Assembly (NCBI RefSeq): GCF_002080455.1
Contig: NZ_CP020555.1
Location: forward strand, 4,607,501-4,671,500
From: Streptomyces sp. Sge12
Lineage (GTDB): Bacteria > Actinomycetota > Actinomycetes > Streptomycetales > Streptomycetaceae
DNA: 64,000 nt
Direction of reading: 5' to 3'
Shown here in pieces: positions 1 through 8,458 of the stretch; the first letter of the stretch is position 1, and each line of letters opens with the position of its first letter. Under the pieces are notes generated by a model, which ran no database searches, was not told the origin of the DNA, and was given only the letters and a program-made list of their open reading frames with translations. The position numbers and the translations under genes are program-made.

Positions 1-1
1 C

Positions 2-481
2 GCGGCCGCGGACCGGGCACCGCAGTGGCGCACGGTGGACCCGATCGGGCTGGTCACCGTACGCGACCGGGGCTACTTGCTGGCGACGCGGGACGGCGCC
101 GACCGCACCTACCGGCTGTCGCGGGTGCTGGCCGCCGAGGAACTCCCCGAACCGGCGCAGCGGCCCGGCCGGGTCGACCTGGACCGGATCTGGCGGGAAC
201 GCTCCGCGCGGTTCCTCGGCGAGGACCACATCACGGTGCTGGTACGGGTGGACCCGGCGCGGCGGGAGGACCTGCTGGACACGGCCGTGGCCGTCCGCGC
301 CGAGGAGGCCGACGGGGACGGCCGGCTGCGGCTGGAGCTGACCTTCCAGGACGCACGCCACGCGGAATGGGCCCTGTGGCAGCTCGGCGCCGACGCGGAA
401 GCCGTCGCCCCGCGGTCCCTGCGCACCGCCCTGCGCCGCCGCGCCGCCGCGATGGCCGCCCTCTACGAGGACCCGCCCTGA
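2..481 (+). CDS. WYL-domain transcriptional regulator, C-terminal part (5' end outside window)
   Basis: Only the last 159 codons lie in the window; the frame is open from base 2, so the start and the N-terminal helix-turn-helix are missing. The visible part begins like a WYL ligand-sensing domain: a DPIGLV core, then RGYLLATRD and a TYRLSRV strand. The WCX-type tail that often follows WYL is also present (HITVLVRVD, then a stretch ending near RRRAAAMAALYE). Proteins of this family (YafY/DeoR-like) usually have an N-terminal HTH and repress or activate nearby genes. It converges on the ABC permease gene, with only 12 bp between the two stops, so it is not part of that operon. The family call is fairly safe; the regulated target is unknown. 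Confidence 0.75.
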   Translation, partial: AAADRAPQWRTVDPIGLVTVRDRGYLLATRDGADRTYRLSRVLAAEELPEPAQRPGRVDLDRIWRERSARFLGEDHITVLVRVDPARREDLLDTAVAVRAEEADGDGRLRLELTFQDARHAEWALWQLGADAEAVAPRSLRTALRRRAAAMAALYEDPP

Positions 482-493
482 GAGGCGAGGTGG

Positions 494-3067
494 TCACTGC
501 TCGGCCACCGCCTCCAGGGGGCTCAGGGCCGCCGCGTGGCGGGCCGGGAGGGCGGCGGCCACCGTGCCCGTGGTGAGGGAGACCAGGAGGAGCAGGAGGA
601 GGGTGTCCCAGGGGAGGGCCAGGGAGTAGTCCTTCAGCGCCCCGTTGGTCAGGGCGCCGACCGTCCAGGCCCCGAACAGGCCCGCCGCCAGGCCCAGGAG
701 GGTGCCGAAGGCGGCCACGGTCAGGGACTCCAGGCGAATCATCCGGCGGATGCCGGCGCGGTCCATGCCGATGGAGCGCAGCACACCGATCTCGCGGGTG
801 CGGTCCGAGACGGACATGGCCAGGGTGTTCATGATGCCGAGGACGGCGATCACACCGCCGAGGGCGAGCAGGCCGTACGTCAGGGTCAGCAGGGTGCTCA
901 GGGAGCCGGCGGCCTCCTGGACCAACTCGTCCCGGTCCTGCACCTCGAGCAGCGGATTGTTGCCCGTCGCGGTGCGCAGCCGGTCCTTGGTGGCGGCGCT
1001 GTCGGCGCGGACGAGGACGCGCTGGACGGAACCGGGGTCGAAGCCGCTCCGCCCGACCTCGGCGCGCACTCCCAGGGCGTCCCGGGCGGTGGGGTTGTCC
1101 TCGTAGACGCCGACGACCGTGTACGGGGTGAGGTCCTGGCCGGGGCCGCCGGTACGGGCGTTGACGTACCCGCCGGTGCTCACGCCGCTCTCGCGGGCGA
1201 GGGTGCGGGAGAGGGCGATGCGGCCGGGGCCGAGGTCCTTCAGGGAGCCGCTGACGAAGTCGAGCTTCATGACGGACGCGGCCGCGGCGGGGTCGACGCC
1301 GGAGATCTGGCGGACGCCCCCGCCGATGAAGAGCGTGGAGTCGCTGACGGCGGTGGCCGTCCGCACCCCGGGGGTCTCGGCCACCCGCTGCACGGCGGCC
1401 GGGTCGATGCCGGTGGTCGAGGTGTGGGTGCTGATCACGTAGTCGGCGCTGAGCCCGGCCGCGGCCTGCCGGTCGAGGGCCCGGCCGGTGGAGTGGCCGA
1501 TCACGGCGAGCCCGGCGACCAGAGCGGTGCTGACCATCAGCGCGGAGGCGGTGGCGGCGGTGCGCCGCGGGTCGCGCAGCGCGTTGCGGTGGGCCAGGCG
1601 GCCGGCGATGCCGAGGAGGCCGGTCAGCCGCCCGCTCAGCCCGATCACGGGGACGGCGAGCAGCGGCGCCAGCACGATCACGGCGACGACGAGCAGGGCG
1701 CAGCCGAACATCGCGCTCTGCAGGTTCCCCTCGGAGGCGTCCTTCGCCCCCGAGAGCGACAGCAGCAGCCCGGCGCCCAGCACGAGCAGGAGACCCCCGG
1801 CCGCGCCGCGGACCCGGGACGCGGTGGCCGTGGGCGGCTGTCCGGCCGTGCGCATGGCCTCGACCGGGGCGATCCGCGCCGCCCTGCGGGACGGCAGCCA
1901 CGCGGCGAGCACGGTGACGCCCACCCCGACGGCGAGCGCGGCCACCACGGGGAGCGGGCCGATCACCAGGGGGCCGCGGGGCAGTTCCTCCTGGGTGGTG
2001 CTCAGCAACTCCGGCAGTGCGGAGGCGATCCCGAGACCGAGCACGAAGCCGAGGGCCGACGCGAAGAGGCCGAGCAGGGCGGCCTCCCAGAGGAGGGAGC
2101 GGACGACCTGGCGGCGCGTGGCACCGATCGCGCGCAGCAGGGCGATCTCGCGGGTGCGCCGGGCGACGAGCATGGTGAAGGTGTTGACGATGAGGAAAGA
2201 CCCGATGAACAGGGCGACCCCGGCGAAGACCAGCGACAGCTTCTCGTTGCCGCGGGTGATCGTGTCGACGAAGACGGACTGCTGGGCGGCCAGGGCGCTG
2301 CCGGTGGTGGCCTCGGCCCGGTCGGCGGGGAGCACGGCGGCGACCCGCCGGGAGAGTTCGGCCGCGTCGGTGCCGGGTACGGCGGACAGGTCGATGGAGG
2401 TGTAGCGGCCCGGGGAGGCGAACAGCTGCTGTGCGGTGGCCCGGTCGAACAGGGTGAGCGTGCCGCCGGCGGTCACCCGGGTGTCCGCGGTGGTGACGAT
2501 GCCGACGAGCCGCTTCGTCATGGTCGGGCCGTCGGTGGCCAGGGTGATCCGGTCGCCGATGTGGAAGCCGCCGTCGGCGGCGGTGCCGCTGTCCACGGCG
2601 ACCTCGTCGCCGGTGCGGGGGGCGCGGCCCTCGGTCAGCGGGTGGCGGCCGTCCTTGCCGTCGGGTCCGGGGACGTACGCGGCCGCCCGGTGCGCCCAGA
2701 TCCTGCCGGTGCGCAGCGGGGAGCCGTCCGAGGCGTTCAGGGTGGCCAGGCCGTCGGCGGAGGGCCGTACGGCGGCGACGCCGGGCAGGGCGGCCAGCGT
2801 GCGGGCCAGTGCGTCGTCGAGCACGGTGGCGTGTTCGTCGGGGGCGGCGGCGGGGGACCCGGCAGCGCCGGGCGGCAGGTCCTTCGGGGTCACGGAGACG
2901 GCGATGTCGGCGTAGTTCTTCGACACGGCGGCCCGGTGGGCGGCGGTGGAGGAGTCCGCGAAGACGAGGGTGCCGCAGACGAAGGCGACGCCGAGGGTGA
3001 CGGCGAGCACCGTCATCAGCAGCCGGGCCTTGTGCGCCAGGACGTTGCGCAGGGCTGTTTTCAGCAT
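494..3067 (-). CDS. ABC transporter permease, FtsX/MacB family with two FtsX domains
   Basis: This 857-residue membrane protein belongs to the FtsX-like permease family. An N-terminal membrane segment (about residues 15-38, LLMTVLAVTLGVAFVCGTLV) is followed by a large extracytoplasmic MacB-type domain. A first group of three membrane helices (about 280-420) contains the signature RTREIALLRAIGAT. A second extracytoplasmic domain and a second FtsX group at the C-terminus contain RTREIGVLRSIGMDR. The length is typical for actinobacterial two-domain permeases paired with a LolD/MacB-like ATPase. It is the last gene of the leftward operon regulator-kinase-ATPase-permease, 56 bp after the ATPase stop. 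The substrate cannot be read from the sequence; lipid or antimicrobial-peptide extrusion is the usual role of such systems. Confidence 0.9.
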   Translation of the reverse strand: MLKTALRNVLAHKARLLMTVLAVTLGVAFVCGTLVFADSSTAAHRAAVSKNYADIAVSVTPKDLPPGAAGSPAAAPDEHATVLDDALARTLAALPGVAAVRPSADGLATLNASDGSPLRTGRIWAHRAAAYVPGPDGKDGRHPLTEGRAPRTGDEVAVDSGTAADGGFHIGDRITLATDGPTMTKRLVGIVTTADTRVTAGGTLTLFDRATAQQLFASPGRYTSIDLSAVPGTDAAELSRRVAAVLPADRAEATTGSALAAQQSVFVDTITRGNEKLSLVFAGVALFIGSFLIVNTFTMLVARRTREIALLRAIGATRRQVVRSLLWEAALLGLFASALGFVLGLGIASALPELLSTTQEELPRGPLVIGPLPVVAALAVGVGVTVLAAWLPSRRAARIAPVEAMRTAGQPPTATASRVRGAAGGLLLVLGAGLLLSLSGAKDASEGNLQSAMFGCALLVVAVIVLAPLLAVPVIGLSGRLTGLLGIAGRLAHRNALRDPRRTAATASALMVSTALVAGLAVIGHSTGRALDRQAAAGLSADYVISTHTSTTGIDPAAVQRVAETPGVRTATAVSDSTLFIGGGVRQISGVDPAAAASVMKLDFVSGSLKDLGPGRIALSRTLARESGVSTGGYVNARTGGPGQDLTPYTVVGVYEDNPTARDALGVRAEVGRSGFDPGSVQRVLVRADSAATKDRLRTATGNNPLLEVQDRDELVQEAAGSLSTLLTLTYGLLALGGVIAVLGIMNTLAMSVSDRTREIGVLRSIGMDRAGIRRMIRLESLTVAAFGTLLGLAAGLFGAWTVGALTNGALKDYSLALPWDTLLLLLLVSLTTGTVAAALPARHAAALSPLEAVAEQ

Positions 3068-3123
3068 GGGTGGACGGCTTTCGGGAGGGCGGGAGGGGGC
3101 GGGACGGCGCGCTGCGTTGTGCG

Positions 3124-3909
3124 TCAGCTCGTGCGTGCGCGGGTGTCGAACTGCTTCATCCGGTCCAGGACCCGGTCCGGGGTGGGGCGCACCATCTCGT
3201 CGACCAGGCGGCCGTCGGAGAGGAACACGACACGGTCGGCGAAGCCGGCGGCGACCGGGTCGTGCGTCACCATGACCACCGTCTGACCCAGCTCGCGCAC
3301 GGAGTCGCGGAGGAAGCCGAGTACCTCCGCCCCGGCCCGGGAGTCGAGGTTCCCGGTGGGTTCGTCACCGAAGACGATCGCGGGCCGGGTGACCAGGGCC
3401 CGGGCCACCGCGACGCGCTGCTGCTGCCCGCCGGAGAGCTGTCCGGGCCGGTGGTCCAGGCGCTCGGAGAGGCCGACCATGGACACCACGCGCTCGAGCC
3501 ACTGCCGGTCGGGGCGGCGTCCGGCGATGGACAGCGGCAGGGTGATGTTCTCCAGCGCGGTCAGCGTGGGCAGCAGGTTGAAGGCCTGGAAGATGAAGCC
3601 CACCCGGTCCCGGCGCAGCTCGGTCAGCTGCCGGTCGCCCAGGCCGCCCAGCTCGGTGGTGCCGATGCGGACGGAGCCGGAGCTTACGGAGTCGAGGCCC
3701 GCGGCGCAGTGCATGAGGGTGGACTTGCCGCAGCCGGAAGGGCCCATGATCGCGGTGAACTCGGCCTCCCGGAAGGAGACGCTGACGCGCTCCAGCGCCA
3801 CCACCCGGGTGTCGCCGCTGCCGTAGACCTTCGACAGGTCGGTGGTGGACGCGGCGATGCCGGGCGCCGGGTGTGCGGGGAACGGGTCGGCGCTCACGTT
3901 CACGGTCAC
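3124..3909 (-). CDS. ABC transporter ATP-binding protein (LolD/MacB/BceA type)
   Basis: This cytoplasmic ATPase is the partner of the FtsX-type permease downstream. All nucleotide-binding motifs are present: Walker A GPSGCGKST, signature LSGGQQQRVAVARAL, Walker B IVFGDEPTGNLDS and the H-loop MVTHDP. I chose the GTG at 3909 because GGAG lies 6 bp upstream; a GTG at 3948 in the same frame would add 13 residues but has no clear ribosome site. A 25-residue leader ahead of the ABC fold is slightly longer than usual. The gene sits 141 bp after the kinase stop and 56 bp before the permease, which fits one transcript. Family assignment is firm; substrate unknown. Confidence 0.92.
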   Translation of the reverse strand: MTVNVSADPFPAHPAPGIAASTTDLSKVYGSGDTRVVALERVSVSFREAEFTAIMGPSGCGKSTLMHCAAGLDSVSSGSVRIGTTELGGLGDRQLTELRRDRVGFIFQAFNLLPTLTALENITLPLSIAGRRPDRQWLERVVSMVGLSERLDHRPGQLSGGQQQRVAVARALVTRPAIVFGDEPTGNLDSRAGAEVLGFLRDSVRELGQTVVMVTHDPVAAGFADRVVFLSDGRLVDEMVRPTPDRVLDRMKQFDTRARTS

Positions 3910-4050
3910 GGGGGACTCCACTTCGGGTGCGGTGCGAAAGGGGTGCACGCCGAAGGCTGTCGGGCGGACGTATCCGGGCCCGGGCCGCCGTGTATCGGAC
4001 TGCGCGCCGTTGCGCAGCAGTTGTGTACGGGGGCTGCCGGCGCCGGTCGG

Positions 4051-5379
4051 TCAGAGCGGCAGACGCAGGGTGGCGACGGCGCCGCCGTCCGGGGCGTTGT
4101 CCAGGCGCAGTTCGGCGCCGAGCACCCGGGCCTGTCCCAGGGCGATGGTCAGGCCGAGGCCGTGCCCCGTGCCGCGCTCGGTGGCGCCGGTACGGAAGCG
4201 CCGCGGGCCGTCCAGCAGCAGGTCGGCGGGAAAGCCGGGGCCGTGGTCGCGGACGACGACGGTCCGGCCCGCCACGGTGACGCGCACCGGGGTCCGTCCG
4301 TGCCGGTGGGCGTTGACGACCAGATTGCCGACGATCCGCTCCAGGCGGCGCGGGTCGGTCTCCACGGGGTCCCCGGACTCCCCGGATCCCCCGAAGTCCC
4401 CGGATCCTTCGGACTCCCCGGGTCCACCCCGTTCCCCGGTCTCCACCTCCGTGTTGAGGCCGGTACGGGCCACCGCCTCGCGGACCACCGCGGCGAGCGG
4501 GACCCGGGCGGGTACCGGCGCCTCGGCGCCCGCGTCCAGCCGGGAGATCTCCAGCAGGTCCTCGACGAGGCCGCGCAGATCGCGGACGCGGGCCCGCAGC
4601 AGGTCCTCCGTCTCGCCGGGCGGCAGCAGGTCGGCGGCGGCCAGCAGACCGCCGACCGGGGTGCGCAGCTCGTGGGCCACGTCCGCGGTGAACTGCCGCT
4701 CGATGCGCAGGCGTCGGCCCAGGCTGTCGGCCATGAGGTCGACGGTGGCGGCGATGTCGGTCACCTCGTCGCGGCCGCGGGCGTGATCCTCGCCCCCGTC
4801 GGTGCGGGCGCCGGTGCGGGCGTCCAGGTCCCCGCCGGAGATCCGGGCCGCGGTCTCGGCGACCCGGCGCAGCCGGCGGGCGACCAGCCCGGCCCCGTAG
4901 ACCGCCAGGGGCAGGGCCGCCGCGAGCGAGACGAGGGAGGCCACCGCCATGCTCGCGTCGAGCCTTCGCAGGTCGTGGAGTTGCGGGCTCATGTTGATCC
5001 GCACGGCCAGCATCGGGCTGCCCGGCCCGTCGACCCGCTGGGCGCCCCAGACGCTCGGCCCCAGGTTCCCTTCGACGTGCCCGTCGTAGGCCACCCGGCG
5101 GTCGCCGTCGGACGGGTGGCGCAGGACGGCCGGCAGCTCGGCCGGATCGAGCTCGGCGCCGCCCGCCAGGGTTCCGGTGCGCCGGTAGACGTCCATGGCG
5201 GAGTACACCGAGTTGGTGGCCTCCATCTCGGCGCGGTCGCGGATGTCCCCGGCGGTCCAGAGGTGGACGAGTACGCCCACCGTCAGGGCGACCAGGCAGG
5301 CCGTGGCCGCCGCCAGCGCGGCGATCTTCCAGCGCAGGGGGACACGGGCCGGCCACCACGGCCGGGGCAGCAGGCGCAC
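4051..5379 (-). CDS. Membrane sensor histidine kinase
   Basis: A 442-residue kinase that would phosphorylate the response regulator encoded just upstream. Domains in order: TM1 near residues 16-38 (AALAAATACLVALTVGVLVH), an extracytoplasmic sensor of about 100 residues, TM2 (VASLVSLAAALPLAVYGAGL), a HAMP linker, the HisKA dimerisation helix with the phospho-accepting His in FTADVAHELRTP, and an HATPase_c domain with the N box (NLVVNAHRHG) and G boxes (DHGPGFP, GTGHGLGL). A Gly/Ser/Glu-rich low-complexity insert (GESEGSGDFGGSGESG), encoded by short CCCCGGA-type repeats at about 4365-4435, separates HisKA from the ATPase domain and is unusual. The GTG start at 5379 lies 5 bp after the regulator stop, so translation is probably coupled. 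Confidence 0.9.
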   Translation of the reverse strand: MRLLPRPWWPARVPLRWKIAALAAATACLVALTVGVLVHLWTAGDIRDRAEMEATNSVYSAMDVYRRTGTLAGGAELDPAELPAVLRHPSDGDRRVAYDGHVEGNLGPSVWGAQRVDGPGSPMLAVRINMSPQLHDLRRLDASMAVASLVSLAAALPLAVYGAGLVARRLRRVAETAARISGGDLDARTGARTDGGEDHARGRDEVTDIAATVDLMADSLGRRLRIERQFTADVAHELRTPVGGLLAAADLLPPGETEDLLRARVRDLRGLVEDLLEISRLDAGAEAPVPARVPLAAVVREAVARTGLNTEVETGERGGPGESEGSGDFGGSGESGDPVETDPRRLERIVGNLVVNAHRHGRTPVRVTVAGRTVVVRDHGPGFPADLLLDGPRRFRTGATERGTGHGLGLTIALGQARVLGAELRLDNAPDGGAVATLRLPL

Positions 5380-5384
5380 CGTGC

Positions 5385-6113
5385 TCAGCGCCTGAGCTTG
5401 TAGCCGAAGCCGCGGACCGTCTCGATCCGCTCCCGGCCCAGTTTTCTGCGCAGCCGCTGCACGGCCAGGTCCACGACCCGGCTGTCGCCGTCCCAGCCGT
5501 ACTCCCAGACGTTGCGCAGCAGGGTGTGCCGCTCCAGCACGATGCCCGGGTGGGCCGCGAACTCCAGCAGCAGCTTCAGCTCGGTGGGCGTGAGCGCCAC
5601 CGGGCTGCCGCAGACCGACACCTCCATCCCGGCGGTGTCGACGGTCAGGTCCCCGAAGACCAGTACGCCGTCCTCGCGGCCGGCGGCGCTCTCGCCGCCC
5701 GCGGCGGGCGCGTAGGACGCCCGGCGCAGCAGCGAGCGGATGCGTGCCACGAGGACGTTCGTCTCCACGGGCTTGACCACGTAGTCGTCGGCGCCGGCCT
5801 CCAGGCCGGCAACGACATCGAGGCCGTCGCCGCGGGCGGACATCATCAGGACCGGCACCAGGCTGCTCTCCCGGACCCTGCGGCACAGGCCGATCCCGTC
5901 GAGGCCGGGCAGCATCACGTCCAGGATCAGCAGGTCGAAGCCCTCGTCGTCGCGGAAGTGCTCCAGTCCGGTGAGGCCGTCGGCCGCGGCCGTGACCCGG
6001 TAGCCGTAGCGCTCCAGGGCGACGGCGAAGGACCGGCGCATCAGGTCGTCGTCCTCGACCAGCAGCACACGGACCGGAGGCTGAGATTCCGGGGCCGGGG
6101 CGGACGAGGACAC
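5385..6113 (-). CDS. OmpR/PhoB-family response regulator
   Basis: A 242-residue regulator with an N-terminal receiver domain (acidic pocket LLVEDDD, phospho-acceptor Asp in LLILDVMLPGLDG, Lys in DYVVKPVE) and a C-terminal winged helix (LTPTELKLLLEF, HTLLRNVWEYGWDGDSRVVD, IETVRGFGYKLR). The GTG at 6113 is preceded by AGGAG at 8 bp spacing; the frame stays open far upstream, but that part is not protein-like. It is the first gene of the leftward four-gene operon with the kinase, ABC ATPase and FtsX permease. That order resembles Bce-type modules, in which the two-component pair switches on its own ABC exporter. The stimulus is unknown. Confidence 0.92.
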   Translation of the reverse strand: MSSSAPAPESQPPVRVLLVEDDDLMRRSFAVALERYGYRVTAAADGLTGLEHFRDDEGFDLLILDVMLPGLDGIGLCRRVRESSLVPVLMMSARGDGLDVVAGLEAGADDYVVKPVETNVLVARIRSLLRRASYAPAAGGESAAGREDGVLVFGDLTVDTAGMEVSVCGSPVALTPTELKLLLEFAAHPGIVLERHTLLRNVWEYGWDGDSRVVDLAVQRLRRKLGRERIETVRGFGYKLRR

Positions 6114-7577
6114 GGGCGGGACTCCTGTTCGTACGGGCCGGGCGACATGCCGCTCCGGGCGTGAACCCCCACGCGGCCGGCGACCCGAAAGGAACGATAC
6201 GGGAGGCACCGGGCACGGCGGGTGCGGTCGGGGGCCGGGTGCGCGGTTCGATCGGAAGCCGAGCGCCGGGTGATACGCGACGGATACAAAAGCCCCGGCC
6301 GTCCGGGTGGCTCGCCTGCCGGAACCGCGGCGGCAGCGTCCGACCCGGCGGACTGCCGGGCGGTTACTCATGTGACGGAGTGCAAACGGAACCGGTTGAA
6401 GGACCGTCTCGGCGGATTGGCGGGCGGCGGGCTTCGATTGCGGAGAATCCAGCTCCTGCGGGGCAGGGAATTCCGGTTCCGGCCCTGCCGATTCGGCGGG
6501 CCCGTATCGCCCTAGGTACAGGGATGTTGGGCCGCCGGGCGGCTGTGGGTCGAGGGTTCGGCGGGGTGGGGCGTACGGCACCGGATTGTGCATCGTGGCG
6601 AATGGGTGCCCCGGAATGCGGTGGCCGACCGGCCGCGATCGGGGTGGGGCAAAGAATTTGCATATGCGTCCGTCGCGAACGCAGGCCGGCCGGGTCCCGG
6701 CGGAGGGTCATGACCCCGTCGGCGTGCGGCGCCGGCGGACCGTCGGGTGGGGTGACCGCGCTGTCCGAGGCGGCTGCGGGCGGCTGAAACCCTGCCGGGG
6801 GAGCGCTCCCGATCGGCCCGGATTTCTCCATGGGCGAGCGGGGAAAACGTGCGCGCGGACCCCTCCGCTGTGGATTTCTGTCCTCCCGTCGTGGACGCCG
6901 CTGTCATCGGGACGGCTGCATTTGCCTTTTCCGTGTTCCTCGGTGCGTGAGAAACCTGAATTTCACGTGTTCGTCCGCCCCGTTGAATTCTCTGGTGGGT
7001 GAGGGGAATGGCGTCGAATCGGAACACATGGGGAAATCGGCTGCCCGCCGGGACGGAATGATCACGCCGAATGGGAAGAGGGGCCGTGGGCAATGTGGGT
7101 CGGACGGGTACGCGCCCGCTGTGCTGCCGTCCTGCGGTGGTGCGCGTCCGGCCCGGGCCGCCCGGCCGGTACGTCGATGCATGCCGGGGCCTGCGGGGTC
7201 GCCCCGGCCCGGGCCCGACCGGGCCGCGCCGCGGGATGGCCGGTTCGGGCGCATGCTCCCGGCCGTCGGGAGGGGTTTCACGCCGTTCGAAGTTGGCCGG
7301 AATAACCGGTTGTGCTGGCTCGAAATAGCCGGTTGAAGGCGCTTCGAAAAGTGGAGTCAATCCATCCGCGAGGGGGGAGATGTGGCTGTTTCGTGAGTGC
7401 CGCACACAATCCTGCGAAGCCCTCTCCCCACCTCAAGTGTTCCTCAGATGAGACTTGACCGGCTTGACTCGATCTAGGTCCCCAATGAAGATCTATGGGT
7501 GCGGAGGGGGGCTGCATGCTTGCAGACCGATCGTTTGCGTCCCCTTCGTGGCGAAGATCTACCAGGGGGAAATACAC
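6114..7577. other. Long non-coding stretch between the response regulator and the SARP gene
   Basis: About 1.46 kb with no convincing gene. Open frames exist on both strands (for example 6161-6787 plus and 6512-7405 minus), but they encode Pro/Arg/Gly-rich strings without domains and lack good ribosome sites. The stretch is richer in A and T than its neighbours in places (6640-7060 and 7270-7560), as expected of control DNA. Near the right end, TTGACC (7455) and TTGACT (7464) precede a possible -10 GAAGAT (7487-7492, 17 bp after TTGACT), which could drive the SARP gene. That promoter is a guess. The region probably marks the left border of the biosynthetic cluster. Confidence 0.5.
7302..7335. 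repeat. Pair of direct repeats ATA(A/G)CCGGTTG upstream of the SARP gene
   Basis: ATAACCGGTTG (7302-7312) and ATAGCCGGTTG (7325-7335) are 23 bp apart and lie in an AT-richer patch flanked by two TTCGAA sites (7286 and 7343). Each copy contains the palindrome AACCGGTT or its near match. The site lies about 240 bp before the SARP start, so it could be an operator for the pathway regulator. No regulator is assigned. Confidence 0.35.
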
Positions 7578-8378
7578 GTGAAGTTTCAAGTTCTCGGACC
7601 GGTTGAGATAGAGACAGAGGACGGGACCCAGGTATCGCCGAGAGCGCTCAAGCTCCGCTCCCTGCTGGCCTACCTCTGTACGCACCACGGTGAGGCCGTG
7701 TCCTCCGGCCGGCTCATCGAGGCCCTCTGGTCGGGGACTCCTCCCCAGACCGCCTCCACCGCCCTCCACGTCTACGTCTCCAAGCTGCGCAAGCACCTCT
7801 CCGCCCTGGACCTCGACGCCGCCGCGCTCATCACGACGCAGCCGCCCGGCTACCGGCTGCGCCTCGTCGGATGCGACCTCGACGTCTACGAGTTCGACCG
7901 CCTGCTGGGCGCCGCCCGGGAGTGCCGTCAGGCGGGCGACAGGGAAAAAGCTTCCCAAACTTTGGACCGGGCCATCTCCCTGTGGCGCGGACAGGCGCTC
8001 GAGGACCTGCGCGGCATACCCGCCTTCGAGTCCCTGGGCCGCCGCCTGGACGAGCGCCGCTCCTTCGCGCACGAGCAGCGCTTCGAGCTGGAGCTCGAAC
8101 TCGGCAACCACAAGGCCCTCGTCGGTGAGATCTACTCCCTGCTCGACGACCGCTCCACCTGGGAGAACCTGTACGCCTACCTGATGGTGGCGCTGTACCG
8201 GAGCGGACGGACGGCCGAGGCCCTCGCGACGTACAGCAGGGTCCGGCGCAACCTCGTCGAGGATCACGGGATCGAGCCCGCGCCGCGTCTCCAGCGGCTC
8301 CAGCACGCGATCCTCACCCACGCACCGGCCCTGGACGACTGTGGCGCGGATCAGTTGGTCGGCGTGCTGGCCGCGTGA
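7578..8378 (+). CDS. SARP-family pathway activator
   Basis: A 266-residue Streptomyces antibiotic regulatory protein, the small form without an NB-ARC domain. Residues 1-95 form an OmpR-like winged helix (KFQVLGPVEIETEDG, LRSLLAYLC, ALHVYVSKLRKHL, GYRLRL). The remainder is the bacterial transcriptional activation domain (CDLDVYEFDRLLGAAREC, LWRGQALEDL, YLMVALYRSGRTAEALATY, EDHGIEPAPRLQRL). GTG 7578 is chosen because AGGGGGA lies 7 bp upstream and the SARP fold begins there; the frame is open 41 codons further up. SARPs bind direct repeats of about 7 bp at 11-bp spacing just before a -10 box, and such elements occur at 11092-11124 and 27101-27219. It is the likely activator of the whole cluster and may be cotranscribed with the KAS III gene. 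Confidence 0.93.
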   Translation: MKFQVLGPVEIETEDGTQVSPRALKLRSLLAYLCTHHGEAVSSGRLIEALWSGTPPQTASTALHVYVSKLRKHLSALDLDAAALITTQPPGYRLRLVGCDLDVYEFDRLLGAARECRQAGDREKASQTLDRAISLWRGQALEDLRGIPAFESLGRRLDERRSFAHEQRFELELELGNHKALVGEIYSLLDDRSTWENLYAYLMVALYRSGRTAEALATYSRVRRNLVEDHGIEPAPRLQRLQHAILTHAPALDDCGADQLVGVLAA

Positions 8379-8403
8379 GGAACAGCGGTCATCCTGCATA
8401 CGC

Positions 8404-8437
8404 TGACCATTGGTCAATCCGGACCCGCAGCGGGTCC
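8404..8437 (+). promoter_or_regulatory. Palindrome and short hairpin between the SARP and KAS III genes
   Basis: TGACCATTGGTCA at 8404-8416 is a perfect inverted repeat around a central T. Four bases later GGACCCG-CAG-CGGGTCC (8421-8437) can form a 7-bp stem with a 3-base loop, ending about 10 bp before the ribosome site of the KAS III gene. The pair could be an operator plus a weak attenuator or mRNA stabiliser. Function is inferred only from symmetry. Confidence 0.35.
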
Positions 8438-8458
8438 ACGGAGCGAGGAGAAACACTG

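Noticed and set aside
536..3286. A 916-codon plus-strand frame opposite the ABC permease
   Set aside because: Shadow of the FtsX permease; no motif or ribosome site.
6512..7405. Minus-strand frame of 297 codons in the long non-coding stretch
   Set aside because: Pro/Arg-rich translation without domain, poor start context and codon usage unlike real genes here.
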